A stretch of DNA of 64,000 nt, taken from MGIIb-O3 sp046710875. GTDB taxonomy: Archaea > Thermoplasmatota > Poseidoniia > Poseidoniales > Thalassarchaeaceae. Numbering within the stretch: position 1 is the first letter of the stretch; each line of letters starts with the position of its first letter. Location: contig JBKEHQ010000001.1 in the NCBI GenBank assembly GCA_046710875.1, forward strand, positions 16,548 through 80,547, in the 5' to 3' direction. The translations under genes were made by a program, and so were the position numbers. Under the pieces are notes generated by a model. That model worked only from the letters and a program-made list of their open reading frames with translations, made no database searches and was not told the DNA's origin. Positions 9,637-19,956 of this stretch are shown in pieces.

Positions 9637-11376
9637 TTGGTCAGTGAAAATAACATAGAACCGGAATTTGATATTCAACCTGGTGATCTTGGGGGCTTAA
9701 TGGCTCGTTATGCCCACATACGAGTTTGGGTCGAAGCTTTTGAGAAGAAACATGGTACAAGGCCTATTTATTATGGTTGGTTAGACAGTGGTGCAAGAAA
9801 GATTGAGCCATGTAACTTAATTTATGCTACAAGACCCCCTTGTTTTGCTCACGTTTACAAGCCATTAGTTGGTGAAGACGAGGCAGGAGCAACTCTTTGG
9901 TTCGGTCTGGAACCAACTTTAGAAAACGATGAAGAAGAAGAAATCAAAGATCAAATTGTTGAGAGATTATTGAGAGATGCCCCTCAGGCTGAAAGATTTG
10001 ATGATGATAAACAATTTATTGATATGTTAGATATGATGATAGAGAAAACCTGTAAAGTAGGTACAAACCCTCTATTGAATAATCCTCTCATAGCTCAAGC
10101 CAGAGAATTAATTGGGTTGGGAGAAGCACCAATATATGTTACCGAAGATCAGTTAGAACGGCTAAAATATGTTATTGCTAGGGACTTAGTAAAAAATGGA
10201 CCTCTAGAAACTCTACTTTCTGATGAGCAATTAGAAGATATTCACTCCGTTGGTTTATCTAGGATAATAATGGATCATAAAGTATTCAAATCTGTTATAT
10301 CAAATATTAGATTTAAAGATTCAGCAGTTTTGAACCAATATCTTCGTTCGATGTCGGAAAGAATAGGAAGACCTGTTTCAGATTCAAAACCTATCATAGA
10401 TGGTTCATTATTAGATGGCTCAAGAATAAACATAATTTACAGTGACGATGTATCTATTTCAGGACCTTCTTTTACAATTAGAAAATTCGCTGAAGAAACT
10501 ATTTCAATTATTCAATTAATAAAATGGGGAACTTTATCGGCCCAACAAGCTGCATATATTTGGCTAGGTTTACAATTCGGGCAGTCGATGTTAGTATCAG
10601 GAGAGACTGCTTCTGGAAAAACAACTACATTGAATGCTATTTTACCATTCGTTGACCATCAAGTAAAGATATATTCTGCTGAAGATACTCCGGAGGTAAA
10701 AGTTTCACATAAGTTATGGCAACGACTAGTAACTAGAGATTCAAAGAATGAAGAATCTCGAGTTGAAATGTTCGATTTATTGAAAGCTGCACTGCGTTCA
10801 AGACCAAGATACATAATAATTGGAGAAATACGTGGTGTAGAGGGAGCAACAGCGTTCCAAGCAATGCAGACCGGACATCCGGTAATTGGAACGTTTCACG
10901 CATCATCAATTGTAAAGATGATTCAAAGATTCACCGGAGATCCAATAAATGTTCCAACTAGATTTTTTGATAATCTAAATTTTGCTATATTTCAAGAAGT
11001 TGTGGAATCAGAAGGCAAAGGAATTGTCAGGAGAGTAACGGGAGTAGACGAAATAATAGGATATAATAAGATTGCAGATGGTGTTCTAACGAGAGGTATG
11101 TTTGAATGGGACCCAGTTCAAGATGTTCATTATTTTAGAGGCATGTTTCAATCATATATTTTAGAAAATAGAATTGCACCATTTATGGGTTTTCAAAATA
11201 AAAGATTAATTTATGATGAATTACAAAGAAGGACTGAAGTTATCGAAAGAATGGTTGAGCGAGATCTAACTCATTTTGATGATGTATTCGATTTACTTGA
11301 TATATTTTATATTCAAGGTTGGGAACCATTTGTAGAAAATGTTGAAACTTGGGTGGGTAAAAATCACCAACAGTGA
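9637..11376 (+). CDS. arlI: Archaellum assembly and rotation ATPase ArlI
   Basis: This is a type II/IV secretion superfamily hexameric ATPase that powers archaellin assembly and filament rotation. The 579-residue sequence shows an N-terminal domain, Walker A GETASGKTTT near residue 322, an Asp/Glu box with SAEDTPEV, Walker B-type YIIIGEIRG near residue 392, and the His box GHPVIGTFHASS near residue 413. The start is TTG 9637, preceded by AAAGGGGGG at the right distance. It lies between arlH and arlJ, its membrane platform. The length is normal and all core motifs are intact, so it should be active. Confidence 0.96.
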   Translation: MVSENNIEPEFDIQPGDLGGLMARYAHIRVWVEAFEKKHGTRPIYYGWLDSGARKIEPCNLIYATRPPCFAHVYKPLVGEDEAGATLWFGLEPTLENDEEEEIKDQIVERLLRDAPQAERFDDDKQFIDMLDMMIEKTCKVGTNPLLNNPLIAQARELIGLGEAPIYVTEDQLERLKYVIARDLVKNGPLETLLSDEQLEDIHSVGLSRIIMDHKVFKSVISNIRFKDSAVLNQYLRSMSERIGRPVSDSKPIIDGSLLDGSRINIIYSDDVSISGPSFTIRKFAEETISIIQLIKWGTLSAQQAAYIWLGLQFGQSMLVSGETASGKTTTLNAILPFVDHQVKIYSAEDTPEVKVSHKLWQRLVTRDSKNEESRVEMFDLLKAALRSRPRYIIIGEIRGVEGATAFQAMQTGHPVIGTFHASSIVKMIQRFTGDPINVPTRFFDNLNFAIFQEVVESEGKGIVRRVTGVDEIIGYNKIADGVLTRGMFEWDPVQDVHYFRGMFQSYILENRIAPFMGFQNKRLIYDELQRRTEVIERMVERDLTHFDDVFDLLDIFYIQGWEPFVENVETWVGKNHQQ

Positions 11377-11385
11377 GGCATTCTG

Positions 11386-13182
11386 ATGGAATCAAAATTA
11401 TCAAATTGGCAAATAACTCTTTTACGTTTGGGTATGCCATTTACACAGTATCTAATTATATTTGCATTGCCTGCTACTATTCTTGCATTAATAGTCGGAG
11501 GATTTGTTTCTTACTCTGCAGGCACTTCATTAGAGCTTTTTCCTAAATTAATACTCACAATATTGTTCCCAATAATAACTCTGGCTGCAGTTTTACTTTA
11601 TCCTCTTTCAAATACCTCAAAATTAGCCACTGAAATAGAACAAGATATGCACATGTTCATTACTAGAATGGGCATTTTATCTTTAGGTGAACAAGCCGAA
11701 AGAGGTATGTTTGATATCCTAAAAGATATGAAGGATTATGGAGCCTTGGCAAATGAGGTTCAGGCAATTGAAACTCTCGTAACAAAATGGCATACAAATT
11801 TACCAGAAGCTGCCAGGATTGTTGGCAGACAAAGCCCATCTCCAATATGGAGTGATTTTTTAGATAGAATGTCATTCTCAGTCGAAGTTGGTCAACCAAT
11901 TGGAGAATTTATGAGAAGCGAGTCTGAAACTTTTGAATCACAATATCAGACATTATATGATGCCAGATTAGAACAATTAGACACTTTACGTGAAACCTTT
12001 GTTTCTCTTACAACTACAGGAATGTTACTTTTGGTTGTCTCAGGACTCCATCTTGTGCTATTCCAAGTTGGTGACGGAACTAATGATTTAATTGCAATAA
12101 TAATTCGAGCAAGGTATGTAATTGGAGCATCTGCATTATTCGCTTTTCTACAATTTGGTGCATGGTTTTTGTTTACATTAGTCATACCCGACGAACCCTT
12201 ATTTGCCAGGCACTCATTTAATACAAAACACAAAATTAATCTTCGCAGAGCATGGATTGCTGCTACGTTTTTAGTTACATTTGAATCCTTAGGATTTTTA
12301 TATGTTCTAGTAACAAGTGATTTCGGTAGTTTATTACTAACCAATTGGAAATATTATGGACTTTTCATGATAGCACTAACTATGACGCCATTTTTATTAC
12401 CATCAATTTTAGTTTCTCGTGAAGAAGTAAAAGTAAGGAGGAGAGATGAAGCCTTCCCTGAATTCATACGTGCTTTCGGAGGAACAGCCCAAGCACGTAG
12501 TGCAGAACCAAGTGCAATGATCAAAGCTCTAAGCAGTATTGATTTTGGTGCTTTAAGTAGCTCCATTGATCAGTTAGAAAAACGATTAGCAATGAGGATA
12601 GATAGTGACTATTCATGGGACTGGTTTGCTGCGGATAATAATTCTATGATGGTTTCAAGATTTACTAGAGTATTCTTAGAAGGCTCCCAATCTAGTGGGG
12701 AGGCTGGAACAGTTGGAGATCTAGTTTCTCAGAGTACAGCAGGATTGCTTGCACTAAGAAATAGAAGGGAAATATCTGCTGGAACTATGAGAGGAGTATC
12801 TTATGGTATCTTAATAGCGATGATCATTGCTCTAAATATTACAATTGAAATTGTAGCTGGTTTAGGAGAGCAAATTGCAGAAGTAGCAGCAGGATTACTA
12901 TCCTCCGGTGCTAGTGGAGCAGGCGCCGGAGATTTAGCAGTTGGATTACCGGTTCTGACAGATACGGCTGGAGTAGAACAAAACATACTTGTCTTCAATA
13001 TGACTAGCTCGTTTCTAATTATTGTCGTAATAGTTGTTTTAGGATTTATTACTGCTAGAATTAAAGGTGGAGGTTTTACCTTATCACTAGGACAAATGAT
13101 ACAAATGATGTGGGTTGCTGCAATCGCCAGTGGAATAAGCGCCTTTGTCCTTACTAATTCAGTTGGAGTATTTACAGGCTAA
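11386..13182 (+). CDS. arlJ: Archaellum membrane platform protein ArlJ
   Basis: ArlJ is the polytopic platform (TadC/GspF-like) on which ArlI acts. The 598-residue protein has hydrophobic segments near residues 18-45, 55-75, 200-225, 240-265, 290-315 and 325-345, and three more at the C-terminus (GILIAMIIALNITIEIVAG, FLIIVVIVVLGFIT, MWVAAIASGISAFVL). Cytoplasmic loops such as REEVKVRRRDEAFPEFIRAF are positively charged, as expected for ArlI docking. It starts nine bases after arlI. The length and topology fit the family. Confidence 0.94.
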   Translation: MESKLSNWQITLLRLGMPFTQYLIIFALPATILALIVGGFVSYSAGTSLELFPKLILTILFPIITLAAVLLYPLSNTSKLATEIEQDMHMFITRMGILSLGEQAERGMFDILKDMKDYGALANEVQAIETLVTKWHTNLPEAARIVGRQSPSPIWSDFLDRMSFSVEVGQPIGEFMRSESETFESQYQTLYDARLEQLDTLRETFVSLTTTGMLLLVVSGLHLVLFQVGDGTNDLIAIIIRARYVIGASALFAFLQFGAWFLFTLVIPDEPLFARHSFNTKHKINLRRAWIAATFLVTFESLGFLYVLVTSDFGSLLLTNWKYYGLFMIALTMTPFLLPSILVSREEVKVRRRDEAFPEFIRAFGGTAQARSAEPSAMIKALSSIDFGALSSSIDQLEKRLAMRIDSDYSWDWFAADNNSMMVSRFTRVFLEGSQSSGEAGTVGDLVSQSTAGLLALRNRREISAGTMRGVSYGILIAMIIALNITIEIVAGLGEQIAEVAAGLLSSGASGAGAGDLAVGLPVLTDTAGVEQNILVFNMTSSFLIIVVIVVLGFITARIKGGGFTLSLGQMIQMMWVAAIASGISAFVLTNSVGVFTG

Positions 13183-13241
13183 CTCCTTTTTAGCGCTGAT
13201 ATATAGGAATCTTGATGATTGATGTTTAGGTGCTTCAATTG

Positions 13242-14243
13242 ATGGATGTCAACTCTGCAGTCGATTTTCTAAGACTATTATTGTTATATTCATGCTTACT
13301 AATAGCCGCCAAATCGGATATATCAAAATTCTTAGTAAAAAATAAACATTGGATATACTTTTCTCCATTTGCAATTATATTACTAATTTTAGATATGATC
13401 ATATCCAAGTCTTCAATTTGGAATATTTTTATGATTTTTACATTAGTATCCATAGCAGCCTCTTCATTAGGTATCGTTCCAAATATTAAGCAAATTACTA
13501 CTTTTAATCTAATAAATTATTGTGTAATAATTTGTTATATTTTAGGATTCATGGGGATAATCAATGGAATATTCCATTATACTCAAATAGACTACTATTC
13601 CCTAATTCTTCAAACAGAAAGTCATAATGTAACATTATGGTGGACACTAGTGTTTGCATCAATATCGATGATTTTCTATATGTTTGTTTGGAGATATGGA
13701 TTAATTCAAGGAGGGGCAGATGTCAAAGCTCTTATTTGGACTACACTTTTAATTCCTAGTTGGGCATTTATTCCTCAGCCCTATATTTATCAAACTACAT
13801 TGATTGAAAGAGAGGACATAATAGTGCAATTACCTCCATCTTTTGTATTATTTCTATGGGGAAGTAGTGTTTTTATTATTGCACCTATTATATATTTAAT
13901 TAGAAATACTCTAGAAAATAATATAAAATCATTATCGGACTTAAAAGTAGCATGGCATGCAAGAAAAGTCTTATTATCAGAGATTTCAGGAAATAAATTC
14001 TGGATCTTATCTGAAATTATAATGGACGATAATGAACAATATATTGATACTAAAAATCGAATTTTACCTGATATAAATAATGAAAATAAAAGTATCCAAG
14101 AAAGAATTGATGAATTTAAAAAATATGATATTGAAAAAATATGGGTCACAAACAAGTATCCATTTATGGGGTATCTTTTCTTTGCAATATTTCCATTAAT
14201 TATCTTTGGAGATCCAATTGCAATAATTTTAACATTAATATAA
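13242..14243 (+). CDS. arlK: Prepilin/prearchaellin peptidase (A24 family)
   Basis: This polytopic aspartyl peptidase probably removes the class III signal peptides of the archaellins encoded upstream. The first catalytic Asp is D26 in AAKSDISK, at the cytoplasmic end of the first helix; the second is D160 in GGADVKAL, the GxxD form of the GxGD motif common in archaeal A24 peptidases. Several other hydrophobic helices are visible. About 334 residues is longer than the minimal FlaK and includes a hydrophilic C-terminal stretch (about residues 230-305) before a final helix. I chose ATG 13242, which has AGGTG about nine bases upstream; a GTG at 13230 is the alternative. The gene ends one base short of the convergent polC. 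Confidence 0.85.
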   Translation: MDVNSAVDFLRLLLLYSCLLIAAKSDISKFLVKNKHWIYFSPFAIILLILDMIISKSSIWNIFMIFTLVSIAASSLGIVPNIKQITTFNLINYCVIICYILGFMGIINGIFHYTQIDYYSLILQTESHNVTLWWTLVFASISMIFYMFVWRYGLIQGGADVKALIWTTLLIPSWAFIPQPYIYQTTLIEREDIIVQLPPSFVLFLWGSSVFIIAPIIYLIRNTLENNIKSLSDLKVAWHARKVLLSEISGNKFWILSEIIMDDNEQYIDTKNRILPDINNENKSIQERIDEFKKYDIEKIWVTNKYPFMGYLFFAIFPLIIFGDPIAIILTLI

Positions 14244-14244
14244 A

Positions 14245-17200
14245 TTAAAAGAAATCATCCAATGTCATTACAGTTACAAAATCATTATTGAATAACGAAT
14301 CCACGCTATCTGATGTCCAATATACTCTCTGTTTAGTATACATATCTACTCCAAATTCTTCAATTACATCTTTAGTAATTTGAATATATTTTTTTACAGC
14401 CCCCTTTGATACTGTCAATACTACATTACCATTGCACATCGATCCATCATCGCCCCTAGAAATAGTATCAAAACCACTTCTAATGGTTTTTCTTTGAATG
14501 CACTTTCCTGCAAGTGGCATTCTTCTGTACTTCTCACCACATTTAACACATCTAACAGACTGCCTGGTAAATGCCATCATATTTCCTCTCATGTCTGGTA
14601 AAAAATGTGATTGAATTACCTTTGATGCAACTAAAGTTGCATCAACAGCACGTAAGCGTTTTCCAAGGTTTAATTGACCATCCATTTTGTCTTTCATACT
14701 TTTTAGTGTTTTATATGAGGAGTTTTTTGGTCCAGCATCCAGGGGTCCAGAATCATGTGTCCACCCATATCCTCGTTTATCTCCAATTGAACCTTCTCTA
14801 TGTGAAACTAAATCGACCATATTCATCATTTCACTTGGATGTGGTTGAGTAAGCGTCGATTCATAAAACGAACTAGAATAACTCCATGAACAATCGACAT
14901 TAAGTGCTTCTTTATCTATTTCACTTGGATTTATTCTTGTTGAAAGTACAAGTGGAGCATCCATCTGACCCCCTCTTCCTGATGGTAAAATAGATCTTGA
15001 AAAGTTAAGTAAACCATCTAAGAGAAGCATAATACTATCTTCATCTCCATCACAATTTCGTCTTTTAGCAGCGTGGAATAATGGGTGAGCATATCCTGCT
15101 GAGGCCTTCGTCCATCCAATTATTCTACATAGTACCCCTCCTGAAGTATGCGGGGCAAGGCCAATTCCCAACTGACCTACTAAGTCTAATTCATGTTTAA
15201 CATTATAGAACGGCTCCATTTTATAAAATCTTACTAGCAACTCATCTACAAATTTACATGTTGAAATTAAATGCTCTTTACCATTAATTGATGGTATGAA
15301 ATCCTGTGGATATAACTCTAGTATTTGATCGTCAGATTTTAATTGTTTTCCAAACATATCATACTTATAGCCTAAATTATATAATTTCTTCCAAGGAGTA
15401 CCAATCTCTGATGGTTTAAAATGCGTTACTGGTACATCTATCATATCATATCTGGCCGTACCATCTCTAAATACTGATAAATTATGCTTCGCCCTCAATA
15501 TTCCTTTTTCAATTGGTTCAGGTGTTTGTAATTTTGAAATTAATTCTTTCATAGCTTTAATTCTTATTGGAAGACGTTCTAAATTTAAAGACCTTCTTTT
15601 CACTTCTAGTATCGATTCTATGGGTACATTAGTTCTTTCTCCTAGCCTTCTACGTTGTTGATTTTTATTATTTCTTACTACAGTTCTTCCTCCACATTCA
15701 ATGGGATCAGATTGATCAACTCTATTATGACAAATTATATGCCCTGAACTCTTTCCACATTTTTTACACGTTCTTGGAGACATTTCCACAGTTATTGATA
15801 CTTTATTGGATGCTTGTTGCATTAGTCTCTGCGGCCCGCCAGATCCTCCGATAGGGTACAATGAATGTACCATTGGTTTCATCTCTCTAATTCCAGATTT
15901 TTCAGGTCTACCCATTCTTGCTCCAATTCTGCAAGGAACTGCATCTTCCCACCGGATAGAAGATAAATTTCTTACTAACCATAATGTTTTATCTACATCA
16001 TCATCATCTATCAATTTCATTGCATTCTGATATATTTGCATGTCGCTTGGCCCATTATCAATTATTTTACTTGCTGCTATTTCTCCAGATTTTTCTGTCT
16101 CAGATGCCTCTAATCCAGATTGCATTGCCCTTGTAGTGGCTTCTCGCCTGGCTTCTTCTCTATTTTCTCTAAGAATTTTAGACCTTTCATTTTCTTCATC
16201 AATTATAATAATAGAACTTTTTAATTTTGATAATCTATCCTTAACATAAGGCTCATAATCAGAATTTTTAATTATTTTATTATTAGTAATTTTTAATCCA
16301 AGACCATAAAGTAATCCTTCCCAATAACGAGGTATGATTATGTCTGCACCCTGATGATGATGCTCTAATCCCAATGTCATTAACGCACATTTTATGACTC
16401 CATGTACTTTTATTTCAGATGTTTTGGGGAACTGATTAATTACTTCGTCAGGAATCAATCCTTCCAATTCATTACCAATATTCCAATTTTTAACAACATT
16501 ATTTAGTCGTAATTTACCTTTATTAACTTGTGATTTAAGTAATTCTTCAACCAATATTGGAATCACTGAAATTGGTAAATCAGACCACCAAATATTCCAT
16601 GGTGGAGGAACTGCTGTGCCAAAATTTTCTGATATCTTACATACTTGATCCCAATTTAACTGATATGTTCGTAAAAAATTAATCCATTCTCTTTTACGCC
16701 AATTCCTATCAATTTGTCTCTCTCCTCCTCTATTAATGGCCCCTGTAAAAGGAATACCTAAAGGAAACTTTTTCTTATTTATTCCTAAAATACTGGCTAA
16801 AGAGATAATTTTATCAGGGTGATCTAAAGCTTCTGCAAGGTCAGCAGCCCACCAATCCTTCGAATATGAAGATGGTACTAAATTTTTATTATTTTCTAGG
16901 AATTCTCCAAATCCTAATAATATTTCACCCGAATCCCATATGGAATGTATCTTATTCTCAGTATCTTTCCATCCTTCAAGAGTTTTAATTAGTTTAAAAT
17001 TTCCATTTATTTCTAATATTAATGGGCCATCAATTTCTATACACGGAGTTACCGCACACGCTTTCCCAGGTCTTTCCATTTTCATCTGAGTCCCAACAGA
17101 TAAAAATCCACCCATCGCTTCCATAGTAATTGGATTAATTCCTGCTGCTGCTAATCCAGTAACTCTACTTCTACCATATCGTAACCGAAACCCTCCAGGT

Positions 17201-18213
17201 TCTCCAGGTTCTCCAAAAATTGGCCTCCCAGCAATAACATCATCCATATATCTGGTAATTTTTGGAATATTTCTGGACTCAAAAATTACATCCTTTTCCT
17301 TTTCTTTTCCCTTATTAGCAAAATCTGAGATGAATTCCCATCCTGTAATTTTTAATCTTTCTACATGTTTCTTGATTTTTGGAGCTTTAAGGCACAAACC
17401 TTCTCCAATGACTAACATCACTCCACCCCTTATCCTTGTCCTGGATGTCCCATTAGAATTTATTACGTTGCGAACTTCCTTGAAACCTGCACATTCATTT
17501 TTTTCTGTTTCCTCTCCATTAATCATAACTGGACATGCTCTAACAATTGTCTCAATCTCTTCGGGGGGCGGTTTATACTGTAATCCAACACGATAAAGTC
17601 CAAATTCTTCTTTGACTCTTTCAACTTCATCTGTGGTTGGAATATATCTGCCGACACCCAACTCTCTCCGTATCATATCGCCAATTAGCACACCGAGTGC
17701 TTGTGCAGTCCCTCCTGCAGCACGAATAGGGCCACAGAAGTCTATAGATAGAAATTCAGAGCCATCAACATTGTTTAGAATCCTAACATCTCCAATACCT
17801 TCCAATGGGGCTACTAAAACAGCTTCAGTGAGGACGGCTAATCCAACTCTCAAACCACAGTCAATTGATATTTGCAAATCTTTAGTTTCCTCAAATTTAC
17901 TTTTTGCAACATCAACCCCTATCTTTATTGATGCTGTTTCCCTATCATGTTCTTTCAATAGTTTTCTTAAGTCATGTTCGATTGACAGATCTTTCAAGTA
18001 ATCTTTCTGAAGAAGTTTTTCAGTCCTACTCGCGAGATCAGAAGCCCTTGGAATTTCTATATAATTTTCAAAGTCTAAGTTTTTTAATTTAGCCCTTGAT
18101 GCCAAATTATATACTTCTTCAGTCTTATCATCTAGCCATTGCTGATACCTCTGAATTTCTCCCTCTAGAATTTCAGAATCATATGTTTCAGTTACCGAAT
18201 TTTTTATTGACAT
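14245..18213 (-). CDS. polC: DNA polymerase D large subunit DP2
   Basis: This is the catalytic subunit of family D replicative DNA polymerase, found only in archaea. The 1322-residue protein includes the N-terminal domain with YPTTDEVERVKEEFGLY-like sequence, the glycine-rich GGTAQALGVLIGD segment, and the catalytic double-psi barrel region RRNCDGDEDSIML near residue 1055, whose acidic residues bind metal. Two Cys clusters are visible: CKKCGKSSGHIIC near residue 815 and CVKCGEKYRR with a later CIQRK near the C-terminus. No intein is present; the sequence is continuous around the active site, where inteins are common in relatives. The start has GGGGGGTGA upstream. DP1, the exonuclease subunit, is not in the window. 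Confidence 0.97.
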   Translation of the reverse strand: MSIKNSVTETYDSEILEGEIQRYQQWLDDKTEEVYNLASRAKLKNLDFENYIEIPRASDLASRTEKLLQKDYLKDLSIEHDLRKLLKEHDRETASIKIGVDVAKSKFEETKDLQISIDCGLRVGLAVLTEAVLVAPLEGIGDVRILNNVDGSEFLSIDFCGPIRAAGGTAQALGVLIGDMIRRELGVGRYIPTTDEVERVKEEFGLYRVGLQYKPPPEEIETIVRACPVMINGEETEKNECAGFKEVRNVINSNGTSRTRIRGGVMLVIGEGLCLKAPKIKKHVERLKITGWEFISDFANKGKEKEKDVIFESRNIPKITRYMDDVIAGRPIFGEPGEPGGFRLRYGRSRVTGLAAAGINPITMEAMGGFLSVGTQMKMERPGKACAVTPCIEIDGPLILEINGNFKLIKTLEGWKDTENKIHSIWDSGEILLGFGEFLENNKNLVPSSYSKDWWAADLAEALDHPDKIISLASILGINKKKFPLGIPFTGAINRGGERQIDRNWRKREWINFLRTYQLNWDQVCKISENFGTAVPPPWNIWWSDLPISVIPILVEELLKSQVNKGKLRLNNVVKNWNIGNELEGLIPDEVINQFPKTSEIKVHGVIKCALMTLGLEHHHQGADIIIPRYWEGLLYGLGLKITNNKIIKNSDYEPYVKDRLSKLKSSIIIIDEENERSKILRENREEARREATTRAMQSGLEASETEKSGEIAASKIIDNGPSDMQIYQNAMKLIDDDDVDKTLWLVRNLSSIRWEDAVPCRIGARMGRPEKSGIREMKPMVHSLYPIGGSGGPQRLMQQASNKVSITVEMSPRTCKKCGKSSGHIICHNRVDQSDPIECGGRTVVRNNKNQQRRRLGERTNVPIESILEVKRRSLNLERLPIRIKAMKELISKLQTPEPIEKGILRAKHNLSVFRDGTARYDMIDVPVTHFKPSEIGTPWKKLYNLGYKYDMFGKQLKSDDQILELYPQDFIPSINGKEHLISTCKFVDELLVRFYKMEPFYNVKHELDLVGQLGIGLAPHTSGGVLCRIIGWTKASAGYAHPLFHAAKRRNCDGDEDSIMLLLDGLLNFSRSILPSGRGGQMDAPLVLSTRINPSEIDKEALNVDCSWSYSSSFYESTLTQPHPSEMMNMVDLVSHREGSIGDKRGYGWTHDSGPLDAGPKNSSYKTLKSMKDKMDGQLNLGKRLRAVDATLVASKVIQSHFLPDMRGNMMAFTRQSVRCVKCGEKYRRMPLAGKCIQRKTIRSGFDTISRGDDGSMCNGNVVLTVSKGAVKKYIQITKDVIEEFGVDMYTKQRVYWTSDSVDSLFNNDFVTVMTLDDFF

Positions 18214-18355
18214 TCCGTCACCCCCCGTCCAGTCATATAATTCACGACCACACTAGGCCGCACAAGAACATTGACTGTAATAATGCCCTTTTTGAGACTT
18301 ATTTAGGATAACGTTCTTGCCACTCTTACATCTCCCGGATTAAGGTAATGTACAG

Positions 18356-18940
18356 ATGACTCCAATCAATGAAGCAAAATTAAACCTTATCAATAAAATA
18401 AAAGAACTGGCATATCTATATTCTCCAAATGAACATTTTACATTGGCAAGCGGACGTAAAAGCCCTCATTTTTTTGATATGAAGCCAGTTATGATGAATC
18501 CGGAATGTGCCCATTTATTGGGAATATTGATTCATGATGCCATCAACGATTTTGATAGAGTAGATGCCATTGGAGGACTAGAATTGGGCGCTGTTCCATT
18601 GACGGGTATAGCCATTGCTAAAGCAGCAAAGGGCTCCAAATTAAAAGGATTTATTATTCGTAAAGAGCCAAAAGGTAGAGGAGGAAGGAAGACTGGAAAT
18701 CCTCCTGGAATTGAGGGAGCAAGTATCACTAAAGGTGAACATATTATTTTACTTGAAGATGTTACTACAACCGGCGGTTCAGCACTTAAAGCTGCAAAAA
18801 TTCTTCAAGATATAGGTTGTAAAGTTGTAGGTTGTATAACTATACTAGATAGGCAAGAAGGAGGAATCGAAGCTTTTGCTGAATCTAATATTCCTCTAAT
18901 CCCACTAGTACTTAGATCAGATATTTCTGGAGAGAAATAA
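18356..18940 (+). CDS. pyrE: Orotate phosphoribosyltransferase
   Basis: It converts orotate and PRPP to orotidine 5'-phosphate in pyrimidine synthesis. The 194-residue protein has the substrate-binding FTLASGRKSPHFFD segment near residue 28, GGLELGAVPL near residue 73, the RKEPKGRGGRK flexible loop near residue 102, and the PRPP-binding motif LLEDVTTTGGSAL near residue 131. The length is normal. It is transcribed divergently from polC, with a 142-base spacer, and its stop codon abuts the ATG of the following gene, so the pair is co-translated. Confidence 0.95.
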   Translation: MTPINEAKLNLINKIKELAYLYSPNEHFTLASGRKSPHFFDMKPVMMNPECAHLLGILIHDAINDFDRVDAIGGLELGAVPLTGIAIAKAAKGSKLKGFIIRKEPKGRGGRKTGNPPGIEGASITKGEHIILLEDVTTTGGSALKAAKILQDIGCKVVGCITILDRQEGGIEAFAESNIPLIPLVLRSDISGEK

Positions 18941-19339
18941 ATGTCCCAGCATCGTATAGATACGGAAGAACTTCCATATCTTCCTGAAAAAATCCCCAAA
19001 AAAGAATATTTAGGGATACAAGGATTTTTTTCTCTCGATATGAGGGTCGGAGAGGTATTAGAGGTTGAACAATTTCCTGAAATGAAAAAACCTTCATATA
19101 AAATAAAAGTGAATTTTGGTCCTGTAATTGGTATACTTTGGACTTCAGCACAGGTTACTAACTATTCAAGAGGAGAATTAATTGGTCGTAAAGTAGTAGG
19201 GGCAATTAACTTAGGAGACAAAACTCTCCCAAATGGTTTCATATCCCAATTTCTAATTCTAGGGGCATTAGAATCTGATGGTACAGTACAACTTTTACAA
19301 GTACCATCTAATACGCTTCTTGGCTCAATTATTTCATAG
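18941..19339 (+). CDS. csaA: CsaA/EMAP-type tRNA-binding domain protein
   Basis: The 132-residue protein is a single OB-fold tRNA-binding domain: FSLDMRVGEVLEVEQFPEMKKPSYKIKVNFG, with the family signature of a DMRVG turn, a strand, and the KPSYK segment. The later VVGAINLGDKTLPNGFISQFLIL matches the CsaA and MetRS beta-subunit consensus. CsaA in bacteria is described as a secretion-related chaperone; in archaea its role is unclear and binding of tRNA or other nucleic acids is the safer expectation. Its ATG directly follows the pyrE stop. Confidence 0.88.
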   Translation: MSQHRIDTEELPYLPEKIPKKEYLGIQGFFSLDMRVGEVLEVEQFPEMKKPSYKIKVNFGPVIGILWTSAQVTNYSRGELIGRKVVGAINLGDKTLPNGFISQFLILGALESDGTVQLLQVPSNTLLGSIIS

Positions 19340-19406
19340 TAAAATTTCCAATATTATATGGTAATAACCGTTATACTCAATAACCTTATTCCATCCCTTA
19401 CATAAT

Positions 19407-19892
19407 ATGACTTATGTTACAATGACTACAACTCTAGGGGAAATACAGATTGAACTCTATACCGAGGATTGTCCAGAAACAACCTCCAACTTTCTAAAGT
19501 TAGTAGATGATGGTTTTTATGATGGCTTACATTTTCATCGAATAATTAAAGATTTTATGATTCAAGGAGGTTGTCCAAAATCAAAAGACCCCGAAAGCAG
19601 AGCTGCAGGTACAGGTGGCCCAGGATGGCAAATACCCTGTGAGGCTTCAGCGCTTGCAAAAACACATGATAAACCCGGACTCTTTTCTATGGCAAATGCA
19701 GGGCCAAATACTGGCGGATCACAATTTTTCTTAACAACCGTTTCAACTCCATGGTTAGATGGTAAACATGCAGTTTTTGGCGAAGTAGTAAAAGGAATGG
19801 ATATAGTAAAAGCAATTGAAAACCAATCTACTAATTTTAGAGATAAGCCAGACACACCCCAACAAATAATATCAGTAAAAAGATTAGCTTAG
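19407..19892 (+). CDS. ppiB: Cyclophilin-type peptidyl-prolyl cis-trans isomerase
   Basis: The 161-residue protein is a small cytosolic cyclophilin that isomerises Xaa-Pro bonds. Visible family features are FHRIIKDFMIQGG near residue 47 with the catalytic Arg, a Gly-rich GTGGPGW loop, FSMANAGPNTGGSQFF near residue 90, and WLDGKHAVFGEVVKGMD near residue 112. It has no signal peptide. A 67-base AT-rich spacer precedes it with the element TAATAACCGTT at 19363-19373. Cyclophilins of this type are common in bacteria and in some archaea. Confidence 0.95.
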   Translation: MTYVTMTTTLGEIQIELYTEDCPETTSNFLKLVDDGFYDGLHFHRIIKDFMIQGGCPKSKDPESRAAGTGGPGWQIPCEASALAKTHDKPGLFSMANAGPNTGGSQFFLTTVSTPWLDGKHAVFGEVVKGMDIVKAIENQSTNFRDKPDTPQQIISVKRLA

Positions 19893-19956
19893 TTCAATAA
19901 TATTTAATTTAACATATAATAATATAGTTTATTAATAATTATTAACTGGGTTATGT

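Noticed and set aside
13710..13721. GGAD in the prepilin peptidase as a broken GxGD active site
   Set aside because: GGAD is a common archaeal variant of this motif, so it is not evidence of inactivation.
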